Positions 28,678 through 37,820 of a stretch of 54,592 nucleotides of DNA are shown one piece after another. The notes under the pieces were generated by a model that did no database searches, was not told the origin of the DNA, and was given only the letters and a program-made list of their open reading frames with translations. The position numbers and the translations under genes are program-made. The stretch spans positions 1 through 54,592 of the forward strand of contig CAMSTM010000003.1 in assembly GCA_947063675.1 (NCBI GenBank). Direction: 5' to 3'. This DNA is from an uncultured Lachnospiraceae bacterium. GTDB lineage: Bacteria > Bacillota > Clostridia > Lachnospirales > Lachnospiraceae. The stretch's first letter is position 1. Each line of letters opens with the position of its first letter.

Positions 28678-30486
28678 ATGAAGAAAATCATGGATTTTTT
28701 GAAAAATACAAAGCTGCGGAACAAGTTGCTGCTCAGTTATCTTGCGGCGTGTCTGATTCCGCTTTTGATTACCACGGTTTTTATTTTTCGGTTTTCCGTA
28801 AAAAATATGGAAGAGGAATCCATGGAACTGGCACGTTTATACAGTTCCCAGATTGTGACGAATATTGACAGATTCATGGACGAATACGGAAGAATCACTA
28901 AGGCGTTTCTGGTGGACAACGACATGCTGGCAGATATCAGCAGGATGGAGGCACCCTCAATTTATGAGGAGGTGGAGAACCGGATGCAGGTGAGAAGGCT
29001 CCTTATGCGGGTTTCCCTGATGAGCCCGGATGTGGACAACATTATGTTTCTGGCGGCAAACGACTCTTTTTACCAGTACAACAGCAGGGGCGAGATTGTG
29101 AATCAGGGCCTCCTCCGGCAGCAGGATTGGGTGACGGAACTTTTGCAGGCAAAAAGCGTGCTGATGGTGACGCCGGCGCATCTGAAAAATTATTATGAAA
29201 CGGAGCACGAGGATATTGCGGTAACAGTGGGGCGGAGGATTTTTGACTATACCGGCCGGGAAACGGGGCTTTTGCTCATTGATGTGAATCCGGAAAAGCT
29301 GGTGGAAATGAACGAGACCTTTCAGACAACCAGAAATAATTACCGCATCCGTATCAGGGCGGCCAGAAAATCCGACGGGGCGGTACTTTATGATTCGGAT
29401 GTGATTAGCGGAGAAAGGACATGGCAGGAGGTCATAAGCGTTCTGGAGGAGATTTCCGCGGACGAAAAGGAATATATTGTGCTGCGGGAGGATACCCATA
29501 ACGGGGAAATCACGGTGGAGGCAGTGATTCCAAGGACCCATCTTATGGCGAAGGCGTCCCGGATTACGGCGGTATCGCTGATTGCCATCGGCATTTCCGT
29601 CTCGATGATTATCGGGCTGTCCGTGATTTTAAGCCGGACGATTTTAAGGCCGATTACGGAACTGCAGAGGAAAATTGAGCGCATGGGGGATGGAGAATAC
29701 GCCAGAGTGGAAGCGGAAATTACTTCTGACGAAATCGGGATATTGATTCAGCATTACAACCATATGGTGGAGAAAATACAGAACCTGATAAACGATGTGT
29801 ATGTGGCGGAAATCAGGCAGAAGGACGCAAAGATTATGGCCCTGCGAACGCAAATCAATCCCCATATGCTCTATAACACGCTGGAATCCATCCGCATGAA
29901 AGCGCTGGTCAGGGGCGATACGGAAGTGGCGGAAATGATTAAGATTCTGGCGAAAATGTTCCGGGCAAGCCTTGGAAAGGATGACAGCCAAAACACTGTC
30001 CGGACGGAGCTGGAATACGTGGAAAACTATGTGAAGCTGCAGAATGTCCGTTTCCAGGGGATTTTTGAGTATAGATATGAAGCGGAGGATGCGATTCTTG
30101 ACGTTCCCGTCATGCCGCTGGTGTTTCAGCCCATCGTGGAAAACTGCATTGAACACGGTTACCGGGGGCATCACGAAAAGCTGAAAATCGAGCTGAAACT
30201 CACAAGGCTGAACGAGAATACCATTTCCGTGATTTTTAAGGACAACGGCAGAGGAATGCCAAAGGAGAAACAGAAAAAGCTGCAAAGCGAGCTGACGTTT
30301 TCGGAGAATAACCGTATCAGCCTTGAGGACGGGGCTGACGGGCAGGATAAGAGTATCGGGCTGAAAAATATTGCGAAGAGAATTTCTCTGCGTTTTGGCA
30401 GGGAATATTTTGTGAAGATACTGGAAAGCGGAGAAGAAGGGACTGTGATTGAGATGCGGCTTCCCATGCAGGAGGGGAAAAGATAA
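28678..30486 (+). CDS. YesM-type sensor histidine kinase (HAMP, His_kinase, HATPase)
   Basis: ALRTQINPHMLYNTLESIRM, VMPLVFQPIVENCIEHGYRG, DNGRGMPKE. Start ATG at 28678 (track ORF from 28549). Confidence 0.92.
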   Translation: MKKIMDFLKNTKLRNKLLLSYLAACLIPLLITTVFIFRFSVKNMEEESMELARLYSSQIVTNIDRFMDEYGRITKAFLVDNDMLADISRMEAPSIYEEVENRMQVRRLLMRVSLMSPDVDNIMFLAANDSFYQYNSRGEIVNQGLLRQQDWVTELLQAKSVLMVTPAHLKNYYETEHEDIAVTVGRRIFDYTGRETGLLLIDVNPEKLVEMNETFQTTRNNYRIRIRAARKSDGAVLYDSDVISGERTWQEVISVLEEISADEKEYIVLREDTHNGEITVEAVIPRTHLMAKASRITAVSLIAIGISVSMIIGLSVILSRTILRPITELQRKIERMGDGEYARVEAEITSDEIGILIQHYNHMVEKIQNLINDVYVAEIRQKDAKIMALRTQINPHMLYNTLESIRMKALVRGDTEVAEMIKILAKMFRASLGKDDSQNTVRTELEYVENYVKLQNVRFQGIFEYRYEAEDAILDVPVMPLVFQPIVENCIEHGYRGHHEKLKIELKLTRLNENTISVIFKDNGRGMPKEKQKKLQSELTFSENNRISLEDGADGQDKSIGLKNIAKRISLRFGREYFVKILESGEEGTVIEMRLPMQEGKR

Positions 30487-32078
30487 TGTTCACAATTTTA
30501 CTGGTAGATGACGAACGGGGAATTTCGGAGGGGCTTCGGTTTATTTTACAGTCTGCGGGAAAGGACTGGGAAATTGCCGGAATTGCCGAGGACGGGCAGG
30601 AAGGCTTTGAGATGGCAGCGGAAAAAAATCCTGATATCATCATATCCGATGTGAGGATGCCTATTATGGACGGTCTTGCCATGATTGAAAAGCTGCAAAG
30701 CGCGGGCAGCAGTGCGAAATTTATTCTGCTCAGCGGTTATTCGGATTTTGAATATGCCCGTCAGGGAATCCGGCTCGGGGTGAAATTTTATATCTGCAAA
30801 CCTGTGGAGGAGGAAGAACTGTTTGAGGCTATGGATAAAATCTGCGCGGAAATTGCGGAGGAGAGAAACGAAAGGCAGCAGCTTATGAACCTGAAGCATC
30901 AGGTGGCGGATTTTGAAAAAAGCAAAAAGGAGATTCAGCTTTTCAGGCTTCTGACAGGGGAGATGAGAGCGGAGGAAGCAAAAACCGTTCTTGTGGAATA
31001 TATGATTCCCACGGACGCCGTCTCCTTTTTCGTTGCCTTGTGGGAATGTAACGGCAGGGATTTCCTTTCACGGGAGTATTTTGAAGAACTGAAAAAAGAG
31101 GCTGCGATACGGCTGAGGGAATATACCTGTGTGGAAATCGTGAGAATTTCCGGCATCCGGGCGGCTGTTGTTATTGCGGAATATGACATGCTGCAGGAAG
31201 AACAGCTTGCGGGAAAGCTTTCCGTCTTAAAAGAGTATATGGAGGAAAAATATGACACTCCTGTCAGTATTGGAATCGGAAACGCAAAGGATTCTTATAA
31301 AGAAATAGCAGACTCTTATGAAAACGCGGCTATTGCCTTAAACAATAAAGTGATACAGGGAATCGGCTCCATCATCTGCTATTCTCAGATGGCAAAAGGC
31401 GCGTGCAGCAGGGTGATGATGACAGAGGAGGAAATCACAGAGCTGGAGCGTGCGCTGGACGAGGGGAACGATGCGGCGTGCAAAAGGATTGTACGGAAAA
31501 TGTTTCAGAAGATACGGCAGCAGGAAGGGCTTACCTTATTTGATTTGCAGATGCAGAGCATGAACCTGATTCTGGCAGGTATGCGCACCATGCCTTTTAT
31601 GCAGTTTCAGTTAAACGAATATGTGGGCCGGAATATTTTGTCTCTGGAGAGTATATCCCGTTTCCACACCATAGAGCAGTTGGAAAACTGGATGACCAAT
31701 ATTATGACGGGGATTATGGAAATCCGGCAAAGTCAGGACGCCAATAAGCGTCAGGATGTAATCCGGCAGATTAAGGATTATATAAAGGCTCATTACACAA
31801 AGGAAATCAGCTTAAACGAGCTTGCAGGAAAGTTTTTCCTAAATCCCTATTATTTAAGCCAGATGTTCAAGAAAAAGACAGGAATGACCTATCAGAGCTA
31901 TGTCACATCCCTTCGGGTGGAGAGGGCAAAGCAGCTTTTCCGGGAAAAGGATTACAAGGTATACGAGGTCTGCGAGATGGTAGGGTACAGCGATACCGCA
32001 TATTTCAGCAAAGTGTTTGAAAAGGCGGAGGGGTGCAAACCCAGCGAGTACCGCAGGATGATAAGAGGAGAGATATGA
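30486..32078 (+). CDS. YesN-type response regulator with AraC-family DNA-binding domain
   Basis: REC: LLVDDERGISEGL, IIISDVRMPIMDGLAMI; AraC: YIKAHYTKEISLNELAGKFFLNPYYLSQMFKKKTGMTYQSYVTSLRVERAKQLF...AYFSKVFEKAEGCKPSEYRR. Confidence 0.94.
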   Translation: MFTILLVDDERGISEGLRFILQSAGKDWEIAGIAEDGQEGFEMAAEKNPDIIISDVRMPIMDGLAMIEKLQSAGSSAKFILLSGYSDFEYARQGIRLGVKFYICKPVEEEELFEAMDKICAEIAEERNERQQLMNLKHQVADFEKSKKEIQLFRLLTGEMRAEEAKTVLVEYMIPTDAVSFFVALWECNGRDFLSREYFEELKKEAAIRLREYTCVEIVRISGIRAAVVIAEYDMLQEEQLAGKLSVLKEYMEEKYDTPVSIGIGNAKDSYKEIADSYENAAIALNNKVIQGIGSIICYSQMAKGACSRVMMTEEEITELERALDEGNDAACKRIVRKMFQKIRQQEGLTLFDLQMQSMNLILAGMRTMPFMQFQLNEYVGRNILSLESISRFHTIEQLENWMTNIMTGIMEIRQSQDANKRQDVIRQIKDYIKAHYTKEISLNELAGKFFLNPYYLSQMFKKKTGMTYQSYVTSLRVERAKQLFREKDYKVYEVCEMVGYSDTAYFSKVFEKAEGCKPSEYRRMIRGEI

Positions 32079-34900
32079 ACGATAAGATTAAGAAATTATT
32101 GGAAAACAGAGGCGGCAATTATATTTTTCCCTTCTTCTGGCAGCACGGAGAGGAAGAATCGGTTCTTCGGGAGTATATGGAGGCGATTTACAACTGCGGA
32201 ATCGGGGCGGTGTGCGTGGAGAGCAGACCCCACCCGGATTTCTGCGGCCCTAAGTGGTGGAATGACATGGATGTCATTTTAGATGAGGCAAAAAAGCGGG
32301 GAATGAAGGTTTGGATACTGGATGACAGCCATTTCCCCACCGGCTACTGTAACGGGAAAATGGCACAGGAGCCAGTTACCCTACGCAGACAGAGCGTAAC
32401 TTATAAGATTGTGGGGGAGGCGAAAGGCGGAGAGGAAATCATACTGGATAAAACCATTTGCGAAAAGCCGGAGCCTTTTGTGCCCAACGCCTACGAAGCC
32501 GCAATGCTTCCCGATCCGGAAATCTTTGACGACGATGTGTTTCTGGGCGTCACGGCGGTAAAAAAGGGAGGAAAAAGCGCGGAGGATATTGTGGCATTAT
32601 ATGAGGAAGAGGATTTCGGGGAAAGGAACGGCCGTATTTCTTTCCGCGCGCCGGAAGGAGAATGGACGCTTTATGCCTGTCATCTTACCAGAAACAGAGG
32701 TCCCCACAGAGATTATATGAATATGTGTGATGCGGAGTCTGTCCACAAGCTGATAGAAGCCGTTTATGAGCCTCATTACGCCCGTTATAAGGAAGAGTTT
32801 GGCGGGACAATCGCCGGATTTTTTTCGGATGAGCCGGAAATCGGAAACGGCCACATTTATGAGACGGGAAAGACGATGGAGGAGATTTCGGACCAGCCCT
32901 GGAGCAGGGAAGTGGAGGCGGAGCTTAAAAGAAGGTGGGGGAGCGGTTACAGGAATTATCTTCCTCTATTGTGGGATAAAGAATTTGAGGGCGGGCTGAA
33001 AGCAAGGATACGCTATGATTTTATGGATACCGTGACAAGATGCGTGGAAAGGGATTTTTCTTATCAGCTCGGGGACTGGTGCCGGGAACGCGGCGTGGCC
33101 TACATCGGCCACATGATTGAGGACAATAACCAGCATTCCAGAAGCGGTTCCAGTCTGGGCCATTTCTTCCGGGGGCTTGCCGGACAGGATATGGCGGGTA
33201 TTGACAATATCGGCGGGCAGGTGATGCCCCAGAGGGAGGACGACTGTGAATACTGTTATAAAAACCGTATCAGAGACAGCGTATTTTACCATTATGCTCT
33301 GGGACGGCTGGCGGCCAGCGCGGCAGCCATAGAGCCGCTGAAAAAGGGCAGGGCTATGTGCGAGATATTCGGAGATTACGGATGGGCGGAGGGCGTGCGG
33401 TTGGAAAAGTATCTGGCCGACCATTTTATGGTGCGGGGAGTCAACCGTTTTGTGCCTCATGCCTTTTCCCCGAAGGCGTTTCCCGATACGGACTGTCCGC
33501 CGCATTTTTACGCCCACGGAAATAATCCGCAGTACCGGCATTTCGGAATGCTTATGCGGTACATGAACAGAATCTGCGAGCTTTTAAGCGATGGCAGACA
33601 GATAAGCCATGTTGCGATTTTGTACCATGGAGACGCCGACTGGGCGGGAGGAAAGTGCATGTTCAGTCAGGTTCCGGCAAGGGAGCTTGCCGACTGCCAG
33701 ATACAGTATGACTTTATTCCGGCGGACGTCTTTACGGAGGAAAAATACCGCACGGTTTTGGGCAAGACCCTGAAGGTATACCGGCAGGAATACAGGGTGC
33801 TTATCGTCCCTGAGACCACTTACGTGACGGCACAGACCGCAAAGGCCGCAGCTCAACTTGCCAGGGCAGGATGCCCTGTGTTTTTTATCAACAGCCTTCC
33901 TGCGGGTATCTGCCATGGGAACGGCACGCTGGCGGAAGGCATCTGTGAGGAAGAAGACCGGAAATGTCTGGAGGCTTTAAAGAACTGTCAGACGGTGCCT
34001 ATAGAGGAGCTTTCCGAAAAAATGAAGCTTCTGGAGATGGCGGATATTTGGCTTTCTCCCGCAGAACCGCTGATTCGGGTGTTTCATTACGAAAACGGAA
34101 ACGATATGTTTTATTTTGTAAATGAGGGGGCAAAAACCTACGAGGGTATTATTGCTTTCAACTGTGAGGGGGAATGCTATGCTTATAACGCGTGGGACAA
34201 CAGGCTGGAAAAGCTTAGCATGGAAATATATTGCCGGGAAAAAGGCCGTTGTAAGCCGGAGGAAACAGCAGAGGACGGAAGCAGACAGGACGGCGGCAAA
34301 ACAGGTACAAGATTAAAGGTTCGTATTGAAGCGGGAAAAAGCCTGATTGTAATGTTTGATAAAGCAGACAGGGAGCCGGCGCAGCCTGCCTGCAGGCTTG
34401 AGAAAGCGCATGGAGAATCTGCGCAGCCTGCCTGCAGTTTGCGGACTGAAGGGGAAAAGGAAAGACTTCTGGCAGACGGGTGGAGGCGAAGCCTGTGCAG
34501 AGCCATTGAATATCCTTCTTTTTCTGAGAAAAAAGAAGTGTCACTGCCCGATTTTGTGGAGCGTGAGAAGCCCGATTTCGGCGGTTACGTGAGATATGAG
34601 AAGGTATTTGATTTGACGGCGTCGGAAACGGCATCAGATAATATTATACTGGAAATCACAGACGCGGCGGAGGCTGTGGAGGTTTTTGTAAACGGCGTCA
34701 GTGCAGGTATTCAGATAGTTCCGGCATTTCGCTATGACATTGCCGGTCTGGTAAAAGAGGGGAGTAATACGCTTGCAATTGAGGTGGCGACTACACTGGA
34801 GCGGGCGGTGCCCACCGTCACGAGAGTTCCGGGAGCAGTGATTCCGCCGCCCGCCAATCACTGCGGGATTACGGGAGAGGTGAGGTTATATATCCTGTAA
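32075..34900 (+). CDS. GH106-like glycoside hydrolase paralog
   Basis: ATGA overlap with the AraC regulator, AGAGGAG RBS; FPFFWQHGEEESVLREYMEAIYNCGIGAVCVESRPHPDFCGPKWWNDMDVILDEAKKRGMKVWILDDSHFPTGYCNGKM; C-terminal beta-sandwich VEVFVNGVSAG...EGSNTLAIEVATTLER. Confidence 0.8.
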   Translation: MNDKIKKLLENRGGNYIFPFFWQHGEEESVLREYMEAIYNCGIGAVCVESRPHPDFCGPKWWNDMDVILDEAKKRGMKVWILDDSHFPTGYCNGKMAQEPVTLRRQSVTYKIVGEAKGGEEIILDKTICEKPEPFVPNAYEAAMLPDPEIFDDDVFLGVTAVKKGGKSAEDIVALYEEEDFGERNGRISFRAPEGEWTLYACHLTRNRGPHRDYMNMCDAESVHKLIEAVYEPHYARYKEEFGGTIAGFFSDEPEIGNGHIYETGKTMEEISDQPWSREVEAELKRRWGSGYRNYLPLLWDKEFEGGLKARIRYDFMDTVTRCVERDFSYQLGDWCRERGVAYIGHMIEDNNQHSRSGSSLGHFFRGLAGQDMAGIDNIGGQVMPQREDDCEYCYKNRIRDSVFYHYALGRLAASAAAIEPLKKGRAMCEIFGDYGWAEGVRLEKYLADHFMVRGVNRFVPHAFSPKAFPDTDCPPHFYAHGNNPQYRHFGMLMRYMNRICELLSDGRQISHVAILYHGDADWAGGKCMFSQVPARELADCQIQYDFIPADVFTEEKYRTVLGKTLKVYRQEYRVLIVPETTYVTAQTAKAAAQLARAGCPVFFINSLPAGICHGNGTLAEGICEEEDRKCLEALKNCQTVPIEELSEKMKLLEMADIWLSPAEPLIRVFHYENGNDMFYFVNEGAKTYEGIIAFNCEGECYAYNAWDNRLEKLSMEIYCREKGRCKPEETAEDGSRQDGGKTGTRLKVRIEAGKSLIVMFDKADREPAQPACRLEKAHGESAQPACSLRTEGEKERLLADGWRRSLCRAIEYPSFSEKKEVSLPDFVEREKPDFGGYVRYEKVFDLTASETASDNIILEITDAAEAVEVFVNGVSAGIQIVPAFRYDIAGLVKEGSNTLAIEVATTLERAVPTVTRVPGAVIPPPANHCGITGEVRLYIL
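34379..34437. repeat. 17-bp direct repeat GCGCAGCCTGCCTGCAG, 42 bp apart, inside the second GH gene
   Basis: Identical copies at 34379-34395 and 34421-34437; in frame (14 codons). Confidence 0.85.
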
Positions 34901-34915
34901 ATACCGATGCGCAGC

Positions 34916-35470
34916 TTAAGCAATATATGAGGAACAGATAACCTCCGCAATCACTTCCGCCGCCAGACGGGAACCGGCGGGGGACGCATGCTGGCCGTCA
35001 TCGGCATATAATTCCACTTCCGGGTGCTCCTTATGGTATTTCCACCAGCGCTCGCCCACGGGAGCCAGTTCGCAGCCAGTTTCCTCCTGCAATTTGCGGT
35101 AAGCGCCGCTCATTTCGTCCTGAGCGGCCTCCCCGTCGGCTTTTGTTGTCCATGTCATATACAGAACAGGCCTTGCGCCAGATTCCCGCACCCATTCAAT
35201 CAGTTGTTTCCCGCACTTGCTCATGACCTGCAAATCGCCCATAGGGTGCGCTGTGTGCTGCAGAACGACTGCATCGTATCCGCCGTACAGGATATTGAAC
35301 CGCACCTCCGGCTCTTCTACATGGAAATCCCATCCCTTTCCGCCGTGGGCTAACATGGTAACTTCCGTATCCATATTCTTTTCCCGGCAAAGCTGTGTGA
35401 ATATTCGGGGCATATCGTTGTAGTAAGTGTGGCTGTTTCCGATAAATAAAACTTTCTTAGTTGTGTTCAC
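34916..35470 (-). CDS. SGNH/GDSL-type hydrolase (candidate carbohydrate esterase)
   Basis: VLFIGNSHTYYNDMP (Ser block) and YADDGQHASPAGSRLAAEVI (Asp-His block). Confidence 0.85.
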   Translation of the reverse strand: MNTTKKVLFIGNSHTYYNDMPRIFTQLCREKNMDTEVTMLAHGGKGWDFHVEEPEVRFNILYGGYDAVVLQHTAHPMGDLQVMSKCGKQLIEWVRESGARPVLYMTWTTKADGEAAQDEMSGAYRKLQEETGCELAPVGERWWKYHKEHPEVELYADDGQHASPAGSRLAAEVIAEVICSSYIA

Positions 35471-35705
35471 TCTGTTGGTCCTCCGTTACTGTTTGGGTTT
35501 CAAACGAATAATATTTTCATAAAACTTTACGATATAGATGAATACGGATATAATTATATCAAATTGCAGATACGCAGACAGAATATACAAAGCTGTTTGG
35601 CTGAGCCAGGAGGGCTTGTCTTTGCGGAAAAAACGGCGGGCAAAATAATAGAGACCATGTTTTCCGCGCCCCACGGTTTCTGTAAATTAATGGTAACAGA
35701 TATTT

Positions 35706-36134
35706 TTACTTCAGCGTTTCCATCAGAAAGCTCTCCGACTTCAAAGCGCAGTAATACCTGCCCTTCGTGGCTGTAAACTTAAGTACGCAGTAATCGGGGT
35801 CTGTGACGCCCTGGCGGTAGTACATAATATCCGTTTCGTGCCACAGTTCTTTTTTGATTTCCAAATCTGTCAGAACCTCCACGGCGCCTGTGAGCATAAG
35901 TCCCTCGTATTTAAAGCGTCCCCTGTTATAGAAATAAATGCTTGCCTTTGGATTTTTCATAAACTGCTGTGTGCGCATGGAAGATGTGTTAGTGGAAAAG
36001 TAAAAGCTGTTTCCCTCCATCTTGCCGGGAGAAAACATGGCCTTGATATTGGGAAAGCCGTCCTCGTCCACAGAAGCGATGAAGGCTGTTTTTTGCCTGG
36101 CGATAAAGTCAAAAAGTTTCTGTCTTGTTTTCAT
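35706..36134 (-). CDS. Pyridoxamine 5'-phosphate oxidase-like family protein
   Basis: KTAFIASVDEDGFPNIKAMFSPGKMEGNSFYFSTNTSSMRTQQFMKNPKASIYFYNRGRFKYEGLMLTGAVEVL. Confidence 0.88.
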   Translation of the reverse strand: MKTRQKLFDFIARQKTAFIASVDEDGFPNIKAMFSPGKMEGNSFYFSTNTSSMRTQQFMKNPKASIYFYNRGRFKYEGLMLTGAVEVLTDLEIKKELWHETDIMYYRQGVTDPDYCVLKFTATKGRYYCALKSESFLMETLK

Positions 36135-36154
36135 AAGTTTTCCTCCTTATATTC

Positions 36155-36637
36155 TTAAGTTTTCTTCGGGCTCAGATTCGGCCAGGCTTTCTCCGCGAGG
36201 GTTAATGTGTCGAGGATTCTCGCCAGACAGGCTTCAAACTCCTTCTGCTCTTTTTCGGAAAAGCCCTGATAAAACAGGCCGTTCATCTTCTGTGATACTG
36301 CCTCGTACTTTTCCTGCAGGGAGCGGGCGTAGTCTGTCAGGGAGACGATGGTCTGACGGCGGTTTTCCGGATTTGTATGTCTTTCCAGAATGTTTTTATT
36401 TACCATTCCCTCCACAACAATAGAGACGGTGTTCTTGGCAAGAGAAGTGGCCCGGCTGATTTCGCTGATGGTGAGATGGTCGTTTTTCCACAAAATAAAA
36501 AGAATCCGTCCCTGTCCGCCGCTGATTTCAATGCCGTTTTCCATCAGAAGTCTTTCGAAAATCCTGTCCTGAAGCTGTTTAATCTGTGTAATATAAAATC
36601 CGCCTTTTGTCTCCAATGCTGTCCCTTTCAAATCCAA
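36155..36637 (-). CDS. MarR-family transcriptional regulator
   Basis: GQGRILFILWKNDHLTISEISRATSLAKNTVSIVVEGMVNKNILERHTNPENRRQTIVSLT; start codon in track is TTG. Confidence 0.92.
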   Translation of the reverse strand: MDLKGTALETKGGFYITQIKQLQDRIFERLLMENGIEISGGQGRILFILWKNDHLTISEISRATSLAKNTVSIVVEGMVNKNILERHTNPENRRQTIVSLTDYARSLQEKYEAVSQKMNGLFYQGFSEKEQKEFEACLARILDTLTLAEKAWPNLSPKKT

Positions 36638-36638
36638 T

Positions 36639-36658
36639 TAGAATAGTTCTATATAGAA
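36639..36658. promoter_or_regulatory. Candidate MarR operator (overlapping palindromes)
   Basis: TAGAA-TAG-TTCTA overlapping TTCTATATAGAA (perfect 12-bp palindrome), just upstream of the marR start. Confidence 0.55.
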
Positions 36659-36767
36659 TGATTATAAATTAGCATATAATTTACGGAAAGTCAACTGATT
36701 TTATATCAGCGGAGCTTAAAATTTGCTATAATGAACGTGTAGTGGAAAAGACCTTTGGAGGATTTAT

Positions 36768-37325
36768 ATGAAAGAGATATTTGCTTATCACGTGGTGACG
36801 GACAGGCCGATGCTGGTCGGGCAGCATATTGTTTTTGACGAGGCGCAGCATAACGGCGTTTTTCGGAGGGTAATGGAGAAAATTCCGATGGTGGAGGAGA
36901 TTTACAGTCATCCCGGCAGATACGATGCTGAAAAATTAGAGCACCATACAAGGGTGGCTTTGCGGGAACTGGCGCTGGAAAAGGTGAGAAAGGAGAGATA
37001 TCCTGATTATCCTTCCAGAATGGCTTGTCTGTACGTCTCGGAAAGCATGGAGGAGGCGGAAAAATGGGCGGATCTTTTTATCCGGTGGAACAGGCCCGTT
37101 TATGCCATTGTCAGGCTTAAAATAACGGGAAGGATGTTTGCGGGCGACGCCAATAACTGTTTTGACGCCACGGTAAATGAGGAGGAAAATCTGCTGCTTG
37201 CCGGGCGGTATTGGGAAAATGAGCCGAACCCTGCCGGAGAGCCGGTAATCAGGGAAATGCTGGTGGACGGGGATATCGAGGTGACAGAGATTGTGCGGGA
37301 GATTTTAAAGCCTGCAGAAAAATAA
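36768..37325 (+). CDS. DUF2441-family protein
   Basis: AYHVVTDRPMLVGQHIVFDEAQHNGVFRRVMEK...HHTRVALRELALEKVRKERYPDYPSRMACLYVSESMEEAEKW resembles DUF2441 from memory. Confidence 0.75.
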   Translation: MKEIFAYHVVTDRPMLVGQHIVFDEAQHNGVFRRVMEKIPMVEEIYSHPGRYDAEKLEHHTRVALRELALEKVRKERYPDYPSRMACLYVSESMEEAEKWADLFIRWNRPVYAIVRLKITGRMFAGDANNCFDATVNEEENLLLAGRYWENEPNPAGEPVIREMLVDGDIEVTEIVREILKPAEK

Positions 37326-37398
37326 CTACTGCAATAGTAAAATGTTGACAGAAAATGACTACCGTGATAGTATAATAGTAAAATACTATTGCGATAGT
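37325..37398 (+). promoter_or_regulatory. Promoter with three BlaI-type operators ACTA-N6-TAGT upstream of the first blaI
   Basis: Operators at 37325-37338, 37358-37371, 37385-37398; TTGACA 37345-37350 and TAGTAT 37368-37373 (17-bp spacer). Confidence 0.75.
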
Positions 37399-37459
37399 CA
37401 TTTTTATATAAAACAGATTTTGCCGGCCATAAGGCGCTGCAGGCAGAAGGGTGAGAAAT

Positions 37460-37819
37460 ATGAGTATTAAGCTTTTTGATTCTGAATTGAAGGTAATGGA
37501 GATTTTATGGCGGGAGGGCAGCTTAAGCGCCGGTCAGATTGCTCAGATTTTAAAGGAGGAGACAGGATGGAACCGGAATACCACCTACACGGTCATAAAA
37601 AAGTGTATCGGGAAGGGGGCAATCAGGCGGACGGAGCCGAAATTTTTCTGTCAGGCAATTGTTTCGAGAGAGGATATTCAGGCCTATGAGACAAAGGAAC
37701 TGATTGAAAAGATGTTCGACGGTTCCAAAAAGCAGTTTTTTGCCGCCATGCTGTCTGAAAATTCTCTGACGAAAGAAGAACTGAATGAATTAAAGGAACT
37801 GATAAACCGGATGGAGTGA
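37460..37819 (+). CDS. BlaI/MecI/CopY-family transcriptional repressor
   Basis: LFDSELKVMEILWREGSLSAGQIAQILKEETGWNRNTTYTVIKKCIGKGAI; alternative GTG start at 37451. Confidence 0.92.
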   Translation: MSIKLFDSELKVMEILWREGSLSAGQIAQILKEETGWNRNTTYTVIKKCIGKGAIRRTEPKFFCQAIVSREDIQAYETKELIEKMFDGSKKQFFAAMLSENSLTKEELNELKELINRME

Positions 37820-37820
37820 G

